Part shown: positions 56,601 through 64,000 of the stretch, one piece after another
How positions within the stretch are numbered: the first letter of the stretch is position 1
Layout of the letters: every line of letters begins with the position of its first letter
Source of the DNA: Streptomyces cucumeris
Lineage (GTDB): Bacteria; Actinomycetota; Actinomycetes; Streptomycetales; Streptomycetaceae
Length of the DNA: 64,000 bases
Direction: 5' to 3'
Assembly: GCF_024295805.1 (NCBI RefSeq)
Contig: NZ_JANCLX010000005.1
Location: 62,001 to 126,000 of the forward strand
The notes under the pieces: model-generated
Databases searched by the model: none
What the model was told of the DNA's origin: nothing
What the model saw: only the letters and a program-made list of their open reading frames with translations
Made by a program: the position numbers and the translations under genes

Positions 56601-56860
56601 GGGTCGAGATTGGCGTCACCGCTGTAGGTGGCGGTGACCGTGTGGGGCCCCACACTCAGGGAGCTGGTGGTGAACGACGCCTGACCGGCCCCGTCGACGG
56701 GGACGGTCACGGGAGCGCCGGCGTCCACGGTGAAGTCGACGGTACCGGTCGGTGTGAACGTCCCGGGTGGTACGGAGGCGACGGTCGCGGTGAAGGTGAC
56801 GGTCTGGCCGAAGACCGAGGGGTTCGGCGTGGACGTCACCGCAGTGGTCGAGGCAGCCAT
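53609..56860 (-). CDS. Giant Ig-like (Big_3_5-type) repeat protein
   Basis: 1083 residues built from ten bacterial Ig-like repeats of about 96 residues plus a divergent last domain (RLRINGTLIIPTLSATLKD). Each repeat runs VxPNPSVCGxxVTxxAxV...PTGxVTF...GPTLTGTLDA...TATYxG. Most middle repeats carry four Cys in matched positions, which suggests disulfides and an extracellular site, yet the N-terminus (MAASTTAVTSTPNPS) has no signal peptide and the C-terminus no sorting motif or membrane helix. Start ATG 56860 is the first Met before the repeats. Ig arrays of this kind act as adhesins or structural surface proteins; export route unclear. Function unknown. Confidence 0.82.
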   Translation of the reverse strand: MAASTTAVTSTPNPSVFGQTVTFTATVASVPPGTFTPTGTVDFTVDAGAPVTVPVDGAGQASFTTSSLSVGPHTVTATYSGDANLDPSTGTNIQQVNAAVTTTTLTVSPNPAVCGQDVTLSATVATVPPGAVPTGSVTFIVSDDGPALVQPLDAAGQASVTVPGLEVGAHLVAAFYSGDPGFSPSNSALVPLTVNQATSAVAFTATPDPSVCGAAVTMCAQVTVEEPGTCTPTGSVTFSVTGGPTLTAPVDATGMACVTTDELPVGTDTVTVTYSGDEGVAGSSTTGTVTVDQGTSTTTVTASPNPASCGEAVTICAQVTVGAPSTCVATGDVIFVVSGGPTLTGTLDATGMACVTTTALGAGSHTVTATYVGNADVQGSTGTTSVTVDQGTSTTAVTVTPNPSSCGEAVTICAQVTVGAPSTCVPTGTVTFVISGGPTLIATLDATGMACVTTTAVPVGTHTVTATYAGNADVQGSTGTTSLTVNQATSTTTLDVNPDPSVCGQAVTLCAQVTVAAPGTCVPTGDVTFVISGGPTLTATLDATGMACVTTTAIPVGTHAVTATYAGDTGVAGSTATGAVGVGQGSSTTAVTVTPNPSSCGEAVTICAQVTVGAPSTCVPTGTVTFVISGGPTLTGTLDATGMACVTTTAVPAGSHTVTATYAGSTDITGSSGTATVNVNQAASTTALTVSPDPSVCGQSVTLCAQVTVVAPGTCVPSGTVTFTVSGGPTLTGTLDASGQACVTTTAIPVGPHTVTAGYAGNGGVAGSTATGSLTVNQAASTTALTITPNPSVCSQSVNLCAQVTTTAPGTCTPTGTVVFTVAGGPTLTGTLNASGQACVTATGLGVGPHAVTATYGGSTGVAGSTASGTATVNSTPTTTTLTSSPNPSGLGQTVTFTATVAPVAPGTGTPTGTVTFVISGGPTLTGTLNASGVATVSTNALTSGPHTVVATYGGDTCYSSSSATLVQNVSAASTTMTATPALIRLRINGTLIIPTLSATLKDNANNPLPGRTVTFVANSAFGPINLGSAVTNASGVATLTNVTVPPTVLSASSYTASFAGAPGLSPSSATATLTFQPSPVLP
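54020..56336 (-). repeat. 291-bp tandem DNA repeats in the Ig gene
   Basis: DNA units of about 291 bp recur through the gene; for example the string GTGGTGGTCACACACGCC appears near 54623, 54914, 55208, 55498 and 55787. Unit-to-unit identity is high enough at DNA level for recombination, so copy number may vary. Confidence 0.85.
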
Positions 56861-57292
56861 GAGAGTGGCCCTTTCCCGTTGCGGTAAGGAATGGGCCGCA
56901 CGGCCCCCGCGAGGTGTTTCCGCGGAGGCCGTGGCCATCTGTACGGGGGTGCCCATACGGCCGACCGTCTACGTCAAGTAGACAAGCCGGCCGTCCCCCG
57001 ACAGAGGTATGGGCGACCCATCAGTCGGTATCTGCAAGTAAGCAGGGGTCTAGGCCAGATGGACCAGGGTGCGGGGGCCCTTTCCACCCGGATGGCGCAG
57101 CGCGGCCCCGCGCGCCCCATTGCGCGGGCGTAGCGGGGTGCCACGGCGTGGGTACGGCCGCGCCGAGGCGGCCGGGGGGCGCGTGGATGTGCGCATACGA
57201 GCGTGGGTGCGACGCACAACACCGCGCCGCGGCCCGCCCGGTGGGGGCGGACCGCGGCGCGGTGAGGACCGTATGTGGTGCCGGCTGCGGGG
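56861..57292. other. Gene-free stretch with dyads upstream of the Ig gene
   Basis: 432 bases without a gene. It holds a hairpin GTCTAC-GTCAA-GTAGAC (56967-56983) inside a wider imperfect dyad (GGGTGCCCATAC at 56949 against GTATGGGCGACCC at 57007), a small dyad CTGC-N6-GCAG (57032-57045), and the CNNM terminator at 57220. Probably promoter and control region for the Ig gene on the minus strand. Confidence 0.5.
57220..57264 (-). terminator. Terminator of the CNNM/CorC-ybeY-phoH transcript
   Basis: 20-base arms (57220-57239 and 57245-57264) with one mismatch around GGTGG, 29 bases past the CNNM stop on the minus strand. Confidence 0.75.
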
Positions 57293-58606
57293 TCAGGACT
57301 CCGGTTCGGCGGCGGCGGTCTCCCGGACCGGTTCGACCAGCACCGTGACGATGCGGTTGCGGCGCCCGGCCGGGGACTCGGCCGTCAGCCGCAGGGCCTT
57401 CAGCGCCGGGTCCGTACCGCCCTCGGGGATGTCGACCTCGGCCGTGGCTCCCGCGATCGGCACCCGGCCCAGGGCCTTGGCGAGCAGTCCGCCGACCGTC
57501 TCGACGTCCTCGTCCTCCAGATCCGTGCCGTACAGCTCGCCCAGATCGCCGAGGTCGAGCCGCGCGGTGACCCGGTGGGTGCCGTCGCCCAGGTCCTCCA
57601 CGGGCGGCAGCTCCCGGTCGTACTCGTCGGTGATCTCACCGACGATCTCCTCGAGGATGTCCTCGATGGTCACGATCCCGGCCGTGCCGCCGTACTCGTC
57701 GATGGCGACGGCCACATGATTGCGGTCCTGCTGCATCTCGCGCAGCAGATCGCCCGCGTTCTTGGTGTCCGGTACGAAGGCGGCGGGCCGCATCGCGGTG
57801 GAGACCAGCTCGGACTCGGCCTCGCGGTTGATATGCGTCTTGCGGACCAGGTCCTTGAGGTAGACGATCCCGACGATGTCGTCCTCGTTCTCCCCGGTGA
57901 CCGGGATCCGGGAGAAGCCGGAGCGCAGCGCCAGGGTGAGCGCCTGCCGGATGGTCTTGTAGCGCTCGATGGCGACCAGGTCGGTGCGCGGCACCATCAC
58001 CTCGCGCACCAGGGTGTCGCCGAGTTCGAAGACGGAGTGGACCATACGCCGCTCCTCGTCCTCGATCAGCGACTCCTGCTCGGCGAGGTCGACCAGGGCG
58101 CGCAGCTCGGCCTCGGAGGCGAACGGGCCCTTGCGGAACCCCTTTCCGGGCGTGAGCGCGTTGCCGAGGAGGATCAGCAGCGGCGGGATCGGGCCCATCA
58201 CCCGGGCCAGCGGGATCAGGACGTAGGCGGCCGCGGTCGAGGTGTTCAGCGGGTGCTGGGCACCGATGGTGCGCGGTGAGACGCCGACGGCGACGTACGA
58301 CACCAGGACCATGACGCCGATGGCGACCGTCAGCGCCTTCCAGGTCTCGGGGAACTCCTGCAGACAGGCGTAGGTGACCACCGCGCCCGCCGCCACCTCA
58401 CAGGCCACCCGGACCAGCAGTGCGACATTGAGGTAGCGGGTGGGGTCCTCGGCGACATGCATCAGCTTGGCGCTGCCCCGCCGCCCGGTGCGCACGGCCT
58501 CCTCGGCGCGGAACCGGGTGGTGCGCGCCAGACCCGCCTCGGCGCACGCCGCCAGCCAGGCGACCACCACCAGCAGGACGGCCGCCGCGATGAGCTGCCC
58601 GCTCAT
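57293..58606 (-). CDS. CNNM/CorC-type protein with DUF21, CBS pair and transporter-associated domain
   Basis: 437 residues. N-terminal DUF21 membrane domain (3-4 helices: [17 protein letters not shown] and [16 protein letters not shown]), two CBS domains ([16 protein letters not shown]...FSRIPV and [15 protein letters not shown]...[28 protein letters not shown]), then a CorC_HlyC domain. Members handle Mg2+/Co2+ efflux or related roles. Overlaps the ybeY stop by 4 bases. Confidence 0.94.
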   Translation of the reverse strand: MSGQLIAAAVLLVVVAWLAACAEAGLARTTRFRAEEAVRTGRRGSAKLMHVAEDPTRYLNVALLVRVACEVAAGAVVTYACLQEFPETWKALTVAIGVMVLVSYVAVGVSPRTIGAQHPLNTSTAAAYVLIPLARVMGPIPPLLILLGNALTPGKGFRKGPFASEAELRALVDLAEQESLIEDEERRMVHSVFELGDTLVREVMVPRTDLVAIERYKTIRQALTLALRSGFSRIPVTGENEDDIVGIVYLKDLVRKTHINREAESELVSTAMRPAAFVPDTKNAGDLLREMQQDRNHVAVAIDEYGGTAGIVTIEDILEEIVGEITDEYDRELPPVEDLGDGTHRVTARLDLGDLGELYGTDLEDEDVETVGGLLAKALGRVPIAGATAEVDIPEGGTDPALKALRLTAESPAGRRNRIVTVLVEPVRETAAAEPES

Positions 58607-59100
58607 CGGGTCGTGGGAGCCGGGGAGGGACCGGTCAGACCGTACTCGGCGCGCCAGCCGTCGATGATCGCGGCCTGGAGGCCGAACATCTCGGCCCGCT
58701 CGTCCGGCTCCTCGTGGTCGTAGCCGAGGAGGTGGAGGACACCGTGGACGGTGAGGAGCTGGAGCTCCTCGTCCATGGAGTGTCCGGTCGGCGCCTCCTC
58801 GCCCTGCTTCCGGGCCACTTCGGGGCAGAGCACGATGTCACCGAGGAGGCCCTGCGGGGCCTCCTCGTCGTCCTTCACGGGCGGCCGCAGCTCGTCCATC
58901 GGGAAGGACATCACATCGGTCGGACCCGGCAGGTCCATCCACTGGATGTGGAGCTGCTCCATGGCGTCGGCGTCGACGACGATCACCGAGAGCTCGGAGA
59001 GCGGGTGGATGCGCATCCGGGCCAGGGCGTAGCGGGCGACGTCCAGCACCGCCCGCTCGTCGATGTCCGTGCCGGATTCGTTGTTGACGTCGATCGCCAT
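58603..59100 (-). CDS. ybeY: Endoribonuclease YbeY (rRNA maturation)
   Basis: 165 residues. Zinc motif [11 protein letters not shown] (HxxxHxxxxxH) near the end, with [13 protein letters not shown] before it. Trims the 3' end of 16S rRNA and works in ribosome quality control, often with Era and PhoH, both nearby. ATGA overlap with the CNNM gene and 12 bases after phoH. Confidence 0.96.
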   Translation of the reverse strand: MAIDVNNESGTDIDERAVLDVARYALARMRIHPLSELSVIVVDADAMEQLHIQWMDLPGPTDVMSFPMDELRPPVKDDEEAPQGLLGDIVLCPEVARKQGEEAPTGHSMDEELQLLTVHGVLHLLGYDHEEPDERAEMFGLQAAIIDGWRAEYGLTGPSPAPTTR

Positions 59101-59112
59101 GGGGCTTCTTGA

Positions 59113-60117
59113 TTACTTTCCGTTGCGGCTGTCGTACTGGTCGTACGCATCGACGATACGGCCGACCAGCTTGTGCCGGACCACATCGGTACTGGTGAGC
59201 ATGGAGAAGTGGACGTCGTCGACGCCGTCCAGGATCTCCCGCACCTGACGCAGACCGCTCTTGGTCCCGCCGGGCAGGTCGATCTGGGTGATGTCACCCG
59301 TGATCACGATCTTGGAGTCGAAGCCGAGCCGGGTCAGGAACATCTTCATCTGCTCGGGGTTCGTGTTCTGCGCCTCGTCGAGGATGATGAACGCGTCGTT
59401 GAGCGTCCGGCCGCGCATATACGCCAGCGGTGCGACCTCGATCGTGCCCGCGGCCATCAGACGGGGGATGGAATCGGGGTCGAGCATGTCGTGCAGCGCG
59501 TCGTACAGCGGCCGCAGATAGGGATCGATCTTCTCGTAGAGCGTGCCGGGCAGGAACCCGAGCCGCTCCCCCGCCTCGACGGCGGGACGGGTCAGGATGA
59601 TCCGGGTGACCTGCTTGGACTGGAGCGCCTGGACCGCCTTGGCCATCGCCAGATAGGTCTTGCCGGTGCCCGCGGGGCCGATACCGAAGACGACCGTGTG
59701 CTTGTCGATGGCGTCGACATAGCGCTTCTGGTTGAGCGTCTTGGGACGGATGGTGCGGCCGCGGTTGGAGAGGATGTTCTGGGTGAGCACCTCGGCGGGC
59801 GTCTCCTCCGCCTCGCCCTCCCCGTTCTCCGCCGCGCGCAGCATGGAGATCGAGCGCTCCACCGCATCCTCCGTCATCGGTTGACCGGTGCGGAGCACCA
59901 GCATCATCTCGTCGAACAGGCGCTGGACGAGGGCGACTTCCTTCGGATCCCCCGTCGCGCTGACTTCATTGCCCCGCACGTGGATATCGGTCGCCGGGAA
60001 CGCATTCTCGATCACACGCAGCAGCGAATCCCCGGATCCCAGGACCATCACCATCGGGTGCTTGTTCGGGACCGTGAACTGCGCATGCGCCTGCCGTGCT
60101 GTGGTTGGTTGCGTCAT
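59113..60117 (-). CDS. phoH: PhoH-family ATPase
   Basis: 334 residues. P-loop [14 protein letters not shown], Walker [16 protein letters not shown], and the family ends [12 protein letters not shown]. Cytosolic RNA-linked ATPase, commonly in an operon with ybeY. ATG 60117 is favoured; upstream frame is Pro/Arg-rich. First gene of the phoH-ybeY-CNNM operon. Confidence 0.95.
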   Translation of the reverse strand: MTQPTTARQAHAQFTVPNKHPMVMVLGSGDSLLRVIENAFPATDIHVRGNEVSATGDPKEVALVQRLFDEMMLVLRTGQPMTEDAVERSISMLRAAENGEGEAEETPAEVLTQNILSNRGRTIRPKTLNQKRYVDAIDKHTVVFGIGPAGTGKTYLAMAKAVQALQSKQVTRIILTRPAVEAGERLGFLPGTLYEKIDPYLRPLYDALHDMLDPDSIPRLMAAGTIEVAPLAYMRGRTLNDAFIILDEAQNTNPEQMKMFLTRLGFDSKIVITGDITQIDLPGGTKSGLRQVREILDGVDDVHFSMLTSTDVVRHKLVGRIVDAYDQYDSRNGK

Positions 60118-60286
60118 GGGCCGGCTCTCGGGCCTGCTCCTACCTCCTGTGCAAGCGGTTCTCGCCGCGCGACAACCTCGGGATACCAGGGTACGACGGA
60201 GCACCGACAAGACCCGAGCGCTTTTACTCCGTACCCGTCCATCACACCACCCCCGGGGACCGGCGCCGCGGCCGGGCCCGGGGCGG

Positions 60287-61390
60287 TCACGCCTGGCGGA
60301 AGCCGATGGTGGGGACGGCCCGGCGCAGCGGCCAGGGGCGGGCGGCGCCCGGCAGTATCCGGTCCAGGAAGGCGTAACGGCGCAGCGGCTGCTCGTCGTA
60401 GGCACGGGTGTGCTGCCACCAGGCGGCGATCTCGACCCAGCCGGGCGCGGACAGCGAACCGCCGAACTCCTGGACGGAGAGCGCGGCGGTCAGCCCGGCG
60501 AAGGCGAGCCGGTCGGCCAGCGGCCAGTCGGCGAGGGTGCCGGTGACGAAGCCCGCCACGAACACGTCCCCGGCACCGGTCGGATCCAGCGCCTCCACGG
60601 TGATCGCGGGCACCTCGGCGGTCTCGCCGGTACGGCCGTCCACCGCGTACGCCCCCTCGGCGCCCAGGGTGACGACCGCGAGCGGTACGCGGTCGGCGAG
60701 CGCACGGGCGGCGGCGCGCGGGCAGTCGGTGCGGGTGTAGCTCATGGCCTCGGCCGCGTTCGGCAGGAACGCCTCGCAGTGCTCCAGATCGGCGAGGTCG
60801 GCCGGGTCCCAGCGGCCGGTGTCGTCCCAGCCGACGTCCGCGAAGACCCGGCTGCCCTTGCGCGCGGCCTCCGCCACCCACTCCTCGCGGCGCCCGGGGA
60901 CGAGCGAGGCGATGGCGGCGCGGGCCGGGGGCGGGCAGCTCGGGGCCAGCTCCTCGGGCGGTGGTGCCTCATGGCCGTGGGAGACCATCGTGCGCTCGCC
61001 CTCGTAGGCCATCGAGACGGTCACCGGGGAGTGCCAGCCCGGGATGGTCCGGGACAGCTCCAGGTCGATCCCCTCACCGCGGTCGAGCGCGTCCCGGCAG
61101 TAGTCGCCGTAGTGGTCGTCGCCGAAGGCGGCCGCCAGTGAGGTGCGCAGTCCCAGCCGGGCCAGGGCGGTGGCCATGTTGGCGACGCCGCCGGGGCTGG
61201 ACCCCATGCCGCGCGCCCAGGACTCGGTACCGCGGATCGGCGCGGAGTCCAGGCCGGTGAAGATGATGTCGAGGAAGACGGTGCCCGTCAGATAGACGTC
61301 GCAGGCCGGATCGCCGGGCCCGCGAACGGCCGCGAGCGGGTCGAGCAGGGGACGGCCCGCCGCGTGCTCGTCGCCGTCGTATGTCGTCAC
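60287..61390 (-). CDS. PfkB-family carbohydrate kinase
   Basis: 367 residues of a ribokinase-like enzyme. The N-terminal strand VYLTGTVFLDIIFTGLD, substrate loop GGVANMATALARLG, and the C-terminal signature DPTGAGDVFVAGF with catalytic Asp are intact. GTG 61390 follows GGGAG. Phosphorylates a sugar or nucleoside; substrate not assignable. Separated by 233 bases from rnz. Confidence 0.93.
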   Translation of the reverse strand: MTTYDGDEHAAGRPLLDPLAAVRGPGDPACDVYLTGTVFLDIIFTGLDSAPIRGTESWARGMGSSPGGVANMATALARLGLRTSLAAAFGDDHYGDYCRDALDRGEGIDLELSRTIPGWHSPVTVSMAYEGERTMVSHGHEAPPPEELAPSCPPPARAAIASLVPGRREEWVAEAARKGSRVFADVGWDDTGRWDPADLADLEHCEAFLPNAAEAMSYTRTDCPRAAARALADRVPLAVVTLGAEGAYAVDGRTGETAEVPAITVEALDPTGAGDVFVAGFVTGTLADWPLADRLAFAGLTAALSVQEFGGSLSAPGWVEIAAWWQHTRAYDEQPLRRYAFLDRILPGAARPWPLRRAVPTIGFRQA

Positions 61391-61623
61391 CGTGTGCTCC
61401 CAGGTCGAACCGGTCGTGATCGGCGCCCCCACGGCCGTGCCCCGCCGTGGGGAAGCGGGTGCCGCCAGTGTGCCCGAAACCGCCCCGCGGCGGGCGGCGC
61501 GCGGCCGGCGCCGGGGGCGGTCCGCAACGGCCCGCGCACCGCCCGGCGGCACGTGGCAGCGAGGCCGCACGCCGGGCCGGGGCGCGGGACCGCCCGGAAC
61601 CACCGCACCCCCCACGCGCCGCC

Positions 61624-62544
61624 TCAGCGGCGTTTGGGCACGGCCACGGTCATCAGGTCCTGCGCCACCGTCAGCTCCCCCTCGAAACCCGCGGCGCGGG
61701 CCTGGCGTTCGAAGTCGGAGGGGTCCCCGTAACGCTGGGAGAAGTGGGTCAGGACGAGATGGCGGACACCCGCCCCGGCCGCCAGCCGGGCCGCCTGTCC
61801 GGCGGTGAGATGGCCGTACTCGACGGCCAGCGACTCGTCCTCGTCCAGGAAGGTGGACTCGATGACCAGCAGGTCGCACCCCTGCGCCAGGGCGTACGCG
61901 CCGTCGCACAGCCGGGTGTCCATGACGAAGGCGAAGCGCTGGCCGCGGCGGGCCTCGCTGACCTCCTCCAGGCTGATCGTGCGCCCGTCCCGCTCCAGCC
62001 CGCCGTTGCGCTGGAGGCGGCCGATGTCCGCGCCGCGGACGCCGAGCGCCGCGAGCCGCTCGGGCAGTATGCGGCGGCCGTCGGGCTCGACCAGCCGGTA
62101 GCCGTAGGACTCGACCGGATGCGAGAGCCGGGCGGTCTCCAGCGTGTAGGCGGGGGTCCGGGCGATCACCCCGCCCTCGCCCTCGACCGGTTGCTCGGCC
62201 AGCGGCACCGTCTCGCGGTACGCGGTGGCGTAGCGCAGCCGCTCGAAGAAGCGCTGTCCGCTCGCCGGGTAGTGGGCGGTCACCGGATGCGACACCTTGT
62301 CCAGGTTGATCCGCTGGATCACCCCGGAGAGCCCCAGCGCGTGGTCCCCGTGGAAGTGGGTGACACAGATCCGGTCGATGTCATGCGCGGCGACACCGGC
62401 CCGCAGCATCTGGCGCTGGGTGCCCTCGCCGGGGTCGAAGAGCAGTCCGTCGCCGTCCCACCGCAGCAGATAGCCGTTGTGGTTGCGGTGCCGGGTGGGG
62501 ACCTGGCTGGCGGTGCCGAGGACGACCAGTTCGCGTGCGGACAC
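61624..62544 (-). CDS. rnz: Ribonuclease Z (tRNA 3' endonuclease)
   Basis: 306 residues, metallo-beta-lactamase fold. N-terminus [20 protein letters not shown], zinc motif [11 protein letters not shown], then LTHFSQRY. Removes tRNA 3' trailers. GTG 62544 starts 5 bases downstream of the HIT stop (TAG, 62551-62549), so the two are one operon. Confidence 0.95.
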   Translation of the reverse strand: MSARELVVLGTASQVPTRHRNHNGYLLRWDGDGLLFDPGEGTQRQMLRAGVAAHDIDRICVTHFHGDHALGLSGVIQRINLDKVSHPVTAHYPASGQRFFERLRYATAYRETVPLAEQPVEGEGGVIARTPAYTLETARLSHPVESYGYRLVEPDGRRILPERLAALGVRGADIGRLQRNGGLERDGRTISLEEVSEARRGQRFAFVMDTRLCDGAYALAQGCDLLVIESTFLDEDESLAVEYGHLTAGQAARLAAGAGVRHLVLTHFSQRYGDPSDFERQARAAGFEGELTVAQDLMTVAVPKRR

Positions 62545-62548
62545 CGGA

Positions 62549-62908
62549 CTATCCCGGGGGCCAGTTGAGGCCGCGGCCACCCAGTACGTGGGCGTGCGCG
62601 TGGAAGACGGTCTGCCCGGCGCCGGAGCCGGTGTTGAACACCACGCGGAAACCGGTGCCGTCGATCTTCTCCTCGGCCGCCACCGCGCCCGCCTCGCGCA
62701 GCACATCGGCGGTGATCTGCGGTTCGGCCGTGGCGAGGGAGGCGGCGTCCGGGTAGTGCACCTTGGGGATCACCAGGACGTGGGTCGGCGCCTGGGGGTT
62801 GATGTCGCGGAAGGCGACCGTGGTGTCGGTCTCGCGGACCACGGTGGCCGGCACCTCCCCCGAGACAATCTTGCAGAACAGGCAGTCGGCCTGCGGTTCT
62901 CCCGCCAC
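62549..62908 (-). CDS. HIT-family nucleotide hydrolase
   Basis: 119 residues with histidine triad [14 protein letters not shown] and the N-terminal [12 protein letters not shown] of the HinT branch. Hydrolyses AMP-linked amides or similar. GTG 62908 has GAGGAG upstream. First of the HIT-rnz pair. Confidence 0.94.
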   Translation of the reverse strand: MAGEPQADCLFCKIVSGEVPATVVRETDTTVAFRDINPQAPTHVLVIPKVHYPDAASLATAEPQITADVLREAGAVAAEEKIDGTGFRVVFNTGSGAGQTVFHAHAHVLGGRGLNWPPG

Positions 62909-63032
62909 CGGTGGCTCCTCGTGGATCGTCGGCTGATACGGACCGGATGGTACCGGGACGCCCCGCCGACGGTGCGCGCGAATCCCCTGGGCCTGGCCGC
63001 CCCGCCCGTTTCCGCCCGCCCCCGGGCCGCCG

Positions 63033-63596
63033 CTACTTGCCCTGGGTGCCCTCGGTCGTCCGGTGGTCCAGGGGGTAGCTGCGGTGCGGTTCGGGGCGGC
63101 TGGTCTCACGGTCGTCGCCCCGGCCGGGGTCCCGGTCGTCGTCCCCGCCGTCGCACTCCCCGATCACCCGGGCCTCGAAGGCCCGGTGCCCGTCCACGGA
63201 GGCCGTCAAGTGCCCCCGGACGCAATGGTTCTTGCGCACGAAGGTGACCCTGCCGCTGACCTCGATCTTCTTATCGCTCGCGGTCTCACCGCGGCAGTCG
63301 ACCGAGGCGTCGGTCCCGGTCCCCTCGTCCCGTTCGCGGTTGGCGTCGTCCGAGGCCGAAGCACCGGCCGTGCGGCCGCTCTTCAGATCCGCGTTGCAGG
63401 TCAGCCAGCGGACCTCGACCCCGCCCTTGTCCAGGGCGCGGGAGGCGACCTTGTCGGTGGTGACCGCGACGACGATCGCACTGACCCCGTTGTCCTCGGG
63501 GTCGCACCCGGTCACCGCGACGGCGGCCGCGACCGATACCGCGACGGCCAGGAGCGGACGACCGTACCGATGCCTTACATGGCTCAATACCCCCAT
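63033..63596 (-). CDS. Secreted lipoprotein with polar C-terminal half
   Basis: 187 residues. Signal RYGRPLLAVAVSVAAAVAVTGC with lipobox VTGC, then a Cys-containing domain (RWLTCNADLKSG, VDCRGETAS, HCVRGHLTASVDG, VIGECDGG). C-terminal tail is Asp/Arg/Pro-rich and disordered. Family unrecognised. ATG 63596 fits the signal; a start 14 codons upstream is in frame but less likely. Confidence 0.75.
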   Translation of the reverse strand: MGVLSHVRHRYGRPLLAVAVSVAAAVAVTGCDPEDNGVSAIVVAVTTDKVASRALDKGGVEVRWLTCNADLKSGRTAGASASDDANRERDEGTGTDASVDCRGETASDKKIEVSGRVTFVRKNHCVRGHLTASVDGHRAFEARVIGECDGGDDDRDPGRGDDRETSRPEPHRSYPLDHRTTEGTQGK

Positions 63597-63697
63597 AGGG
63601 GACAGGTTCCCACCGAGCGCGGCGAACCGGAAGACCATCGTCGGCCACCGTGCCCCGGCCGGGGGGCGGCTTTCGGGGAACGGGCCCTGCCGGGGGC

Positions 63698-64000
63698 TCA
63701 GCCCCAGCGGCCGGTACGCCCCAACAGCAGCGCCGCGGCCGCCGTTCCGGCCGTCGACGTGCGCAGAACGCTCGGACCCAGCCGGTACGGTGCCGCGCCC
63801 GCCGCCGCGAAGGCCGTCAACTCCTCGGGCGAGACTCCGCCTTCGGGGCCCACCACGAGCACGATCTCACCGTCGGCGGGCAGTTCGGCCGTGGCCAGCG
63901 GGGTACTGCCTTCCTCATGGAGCACGGCCGCGAAGTCGGCGTCGGCCAGAAGTCGGGCAACCTGTTTGGTCGTCATGGCGTCCGCGACCTCGGGGAAGGT
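63698..64000 (-). CDS. rsmE: 16S rRNA m3U1498 methyltransferase, 3' part
   Basis: The last 101 codons of an RsmE gene whose start lies beyond the right edge. SPOUT trefoil-knot motifs: EIVLVVGPEGGVSPEEL and YRLGPSVLRTSTAGTAA. Reading continues upstream of the internal Met as TFPEVADA. Methylates U1498 of 16S rRNA. Confidence 0.92.
   Translation of the reverse strand, partial: TFPEVADAMTTKQVARLLADADFAAVLHEEGSTPLATAELPADGEIVLVVGPEGGVSPEELTAFAAAGAAPYRLGPSVLRTSTAGTAAAALLLGRTGRWG

Noticed and set aside
54020..56887. Plus-strand frame of 955 codons opposite the Ig-repeat gene
   Set aside because: Arg/Gly/His-rich, repetitive and explained by high GC3 and the repeats of the real minus-strand gene.
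60249..60285. Hairpin after the pfkB stop as terminator
   Set aside because: GC-rich but poorly paired; not strong enough to list as a feature.
60118..60405. N-terminal extension of PhoH
   Set aside because: Not conserved in style and overlaps the pfkB 3' end; ATG 60117 fits the family.

Overview
The window is chromosomal DNA from a Streptomyces or a close streptomycete. GC is very high with strong GC bias at third codon positions, GTG starts are frequent, there is a glyS-znuACB-zur-uppS-recO block and a leuA-era-ybeY-phoH block of the kind found in the conserved core of Streptomyces chromosomes, and a WXG100-linked RHS toxin is present. I saw no rRNA, tRNA, CRISPR array or insertion sequence. 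The first gene (minus strand) runs off the left edge and rsmE (minus strand) runs off the right edge.

Layout. 1-7281: a minus-strand operon of four translationally coupled or closely spaced genes (alpha/beta hydrolase, caspase-like protease with a VMAP-type C-terminus, MoxR AAA+ ATPase, vWA-TPR protein). I read it as a vWA-MoxR-VMAP three-component conflict (immune or suicide) system. 7313-14635: dusB, three transport/regulation units (two DHA2 exporters, one with a divergent MmyB-type regulator) and an aldo/keto reductase-TetR operon with a perfect operator. 14759-19570: glyS and the zinc uptake operon znuA-znuC-znuB with zur. 19553-25814: a polymorphic toxin locus: WXG100 partner, 1421-residue RHS toxin, overlapping immunity gene and three further orphan genes. 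25917-30926: an FCD/GntR regulator divergent from a lactate permease, a FAD-linked oxidase and an iron-sulfur oxidoreductase. 30959-32641: uppS and recO. 32703-35522: a membrane-anchored NACHT NTPase carrying a degenerate formylglycine-enzyme-like domain. 35612-45733: small regulator cassettes (Clp-N/HTH with a 45-bp dyad operator, MarR/carboxymuconolactone decarboxylase), a two-component system beside an MMPL exporter, a GH18-like protein and a TerB-like protein. 45839-50874: leuA with a leader-peptide attenuator, a protealysin-emfourin protease/inhibitor pair, era and a cytidine-deaminase-like gene that lacks its catalytic residues. 50925-53519: a second MmyB regulator/DHA2 pair. 53555-57264: a giant Ig-repeat protein. 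57293-64000: CNNM/CorC-ybeY-phoH, a PfkB kinase, rnz, a HIT protein, a lipoprotein and rsmE.

How it fits together. Housekeeping genes (tRNA modification and charging, rRNA maturation, ribosome assembly GTPase, undecaprenyl synthesis, recombination repair, leucine synthesis, zinc homeostasis) form the backbone. Three conflict loci are set into it: the caspase/VMAP operon, the RHS-WXG100 toxin locus and the NACHT protein. The strongest candidate for an under-described system is the 1-7281 operon, because it joins two different potential effectors (a Cys-His protease and a lipase-like hydrolase) to MoxR and vWA-TPR switch components. Most regulatory calls (operators, promoters, terminators) come from inverted repeats and spacing that I read by eye.
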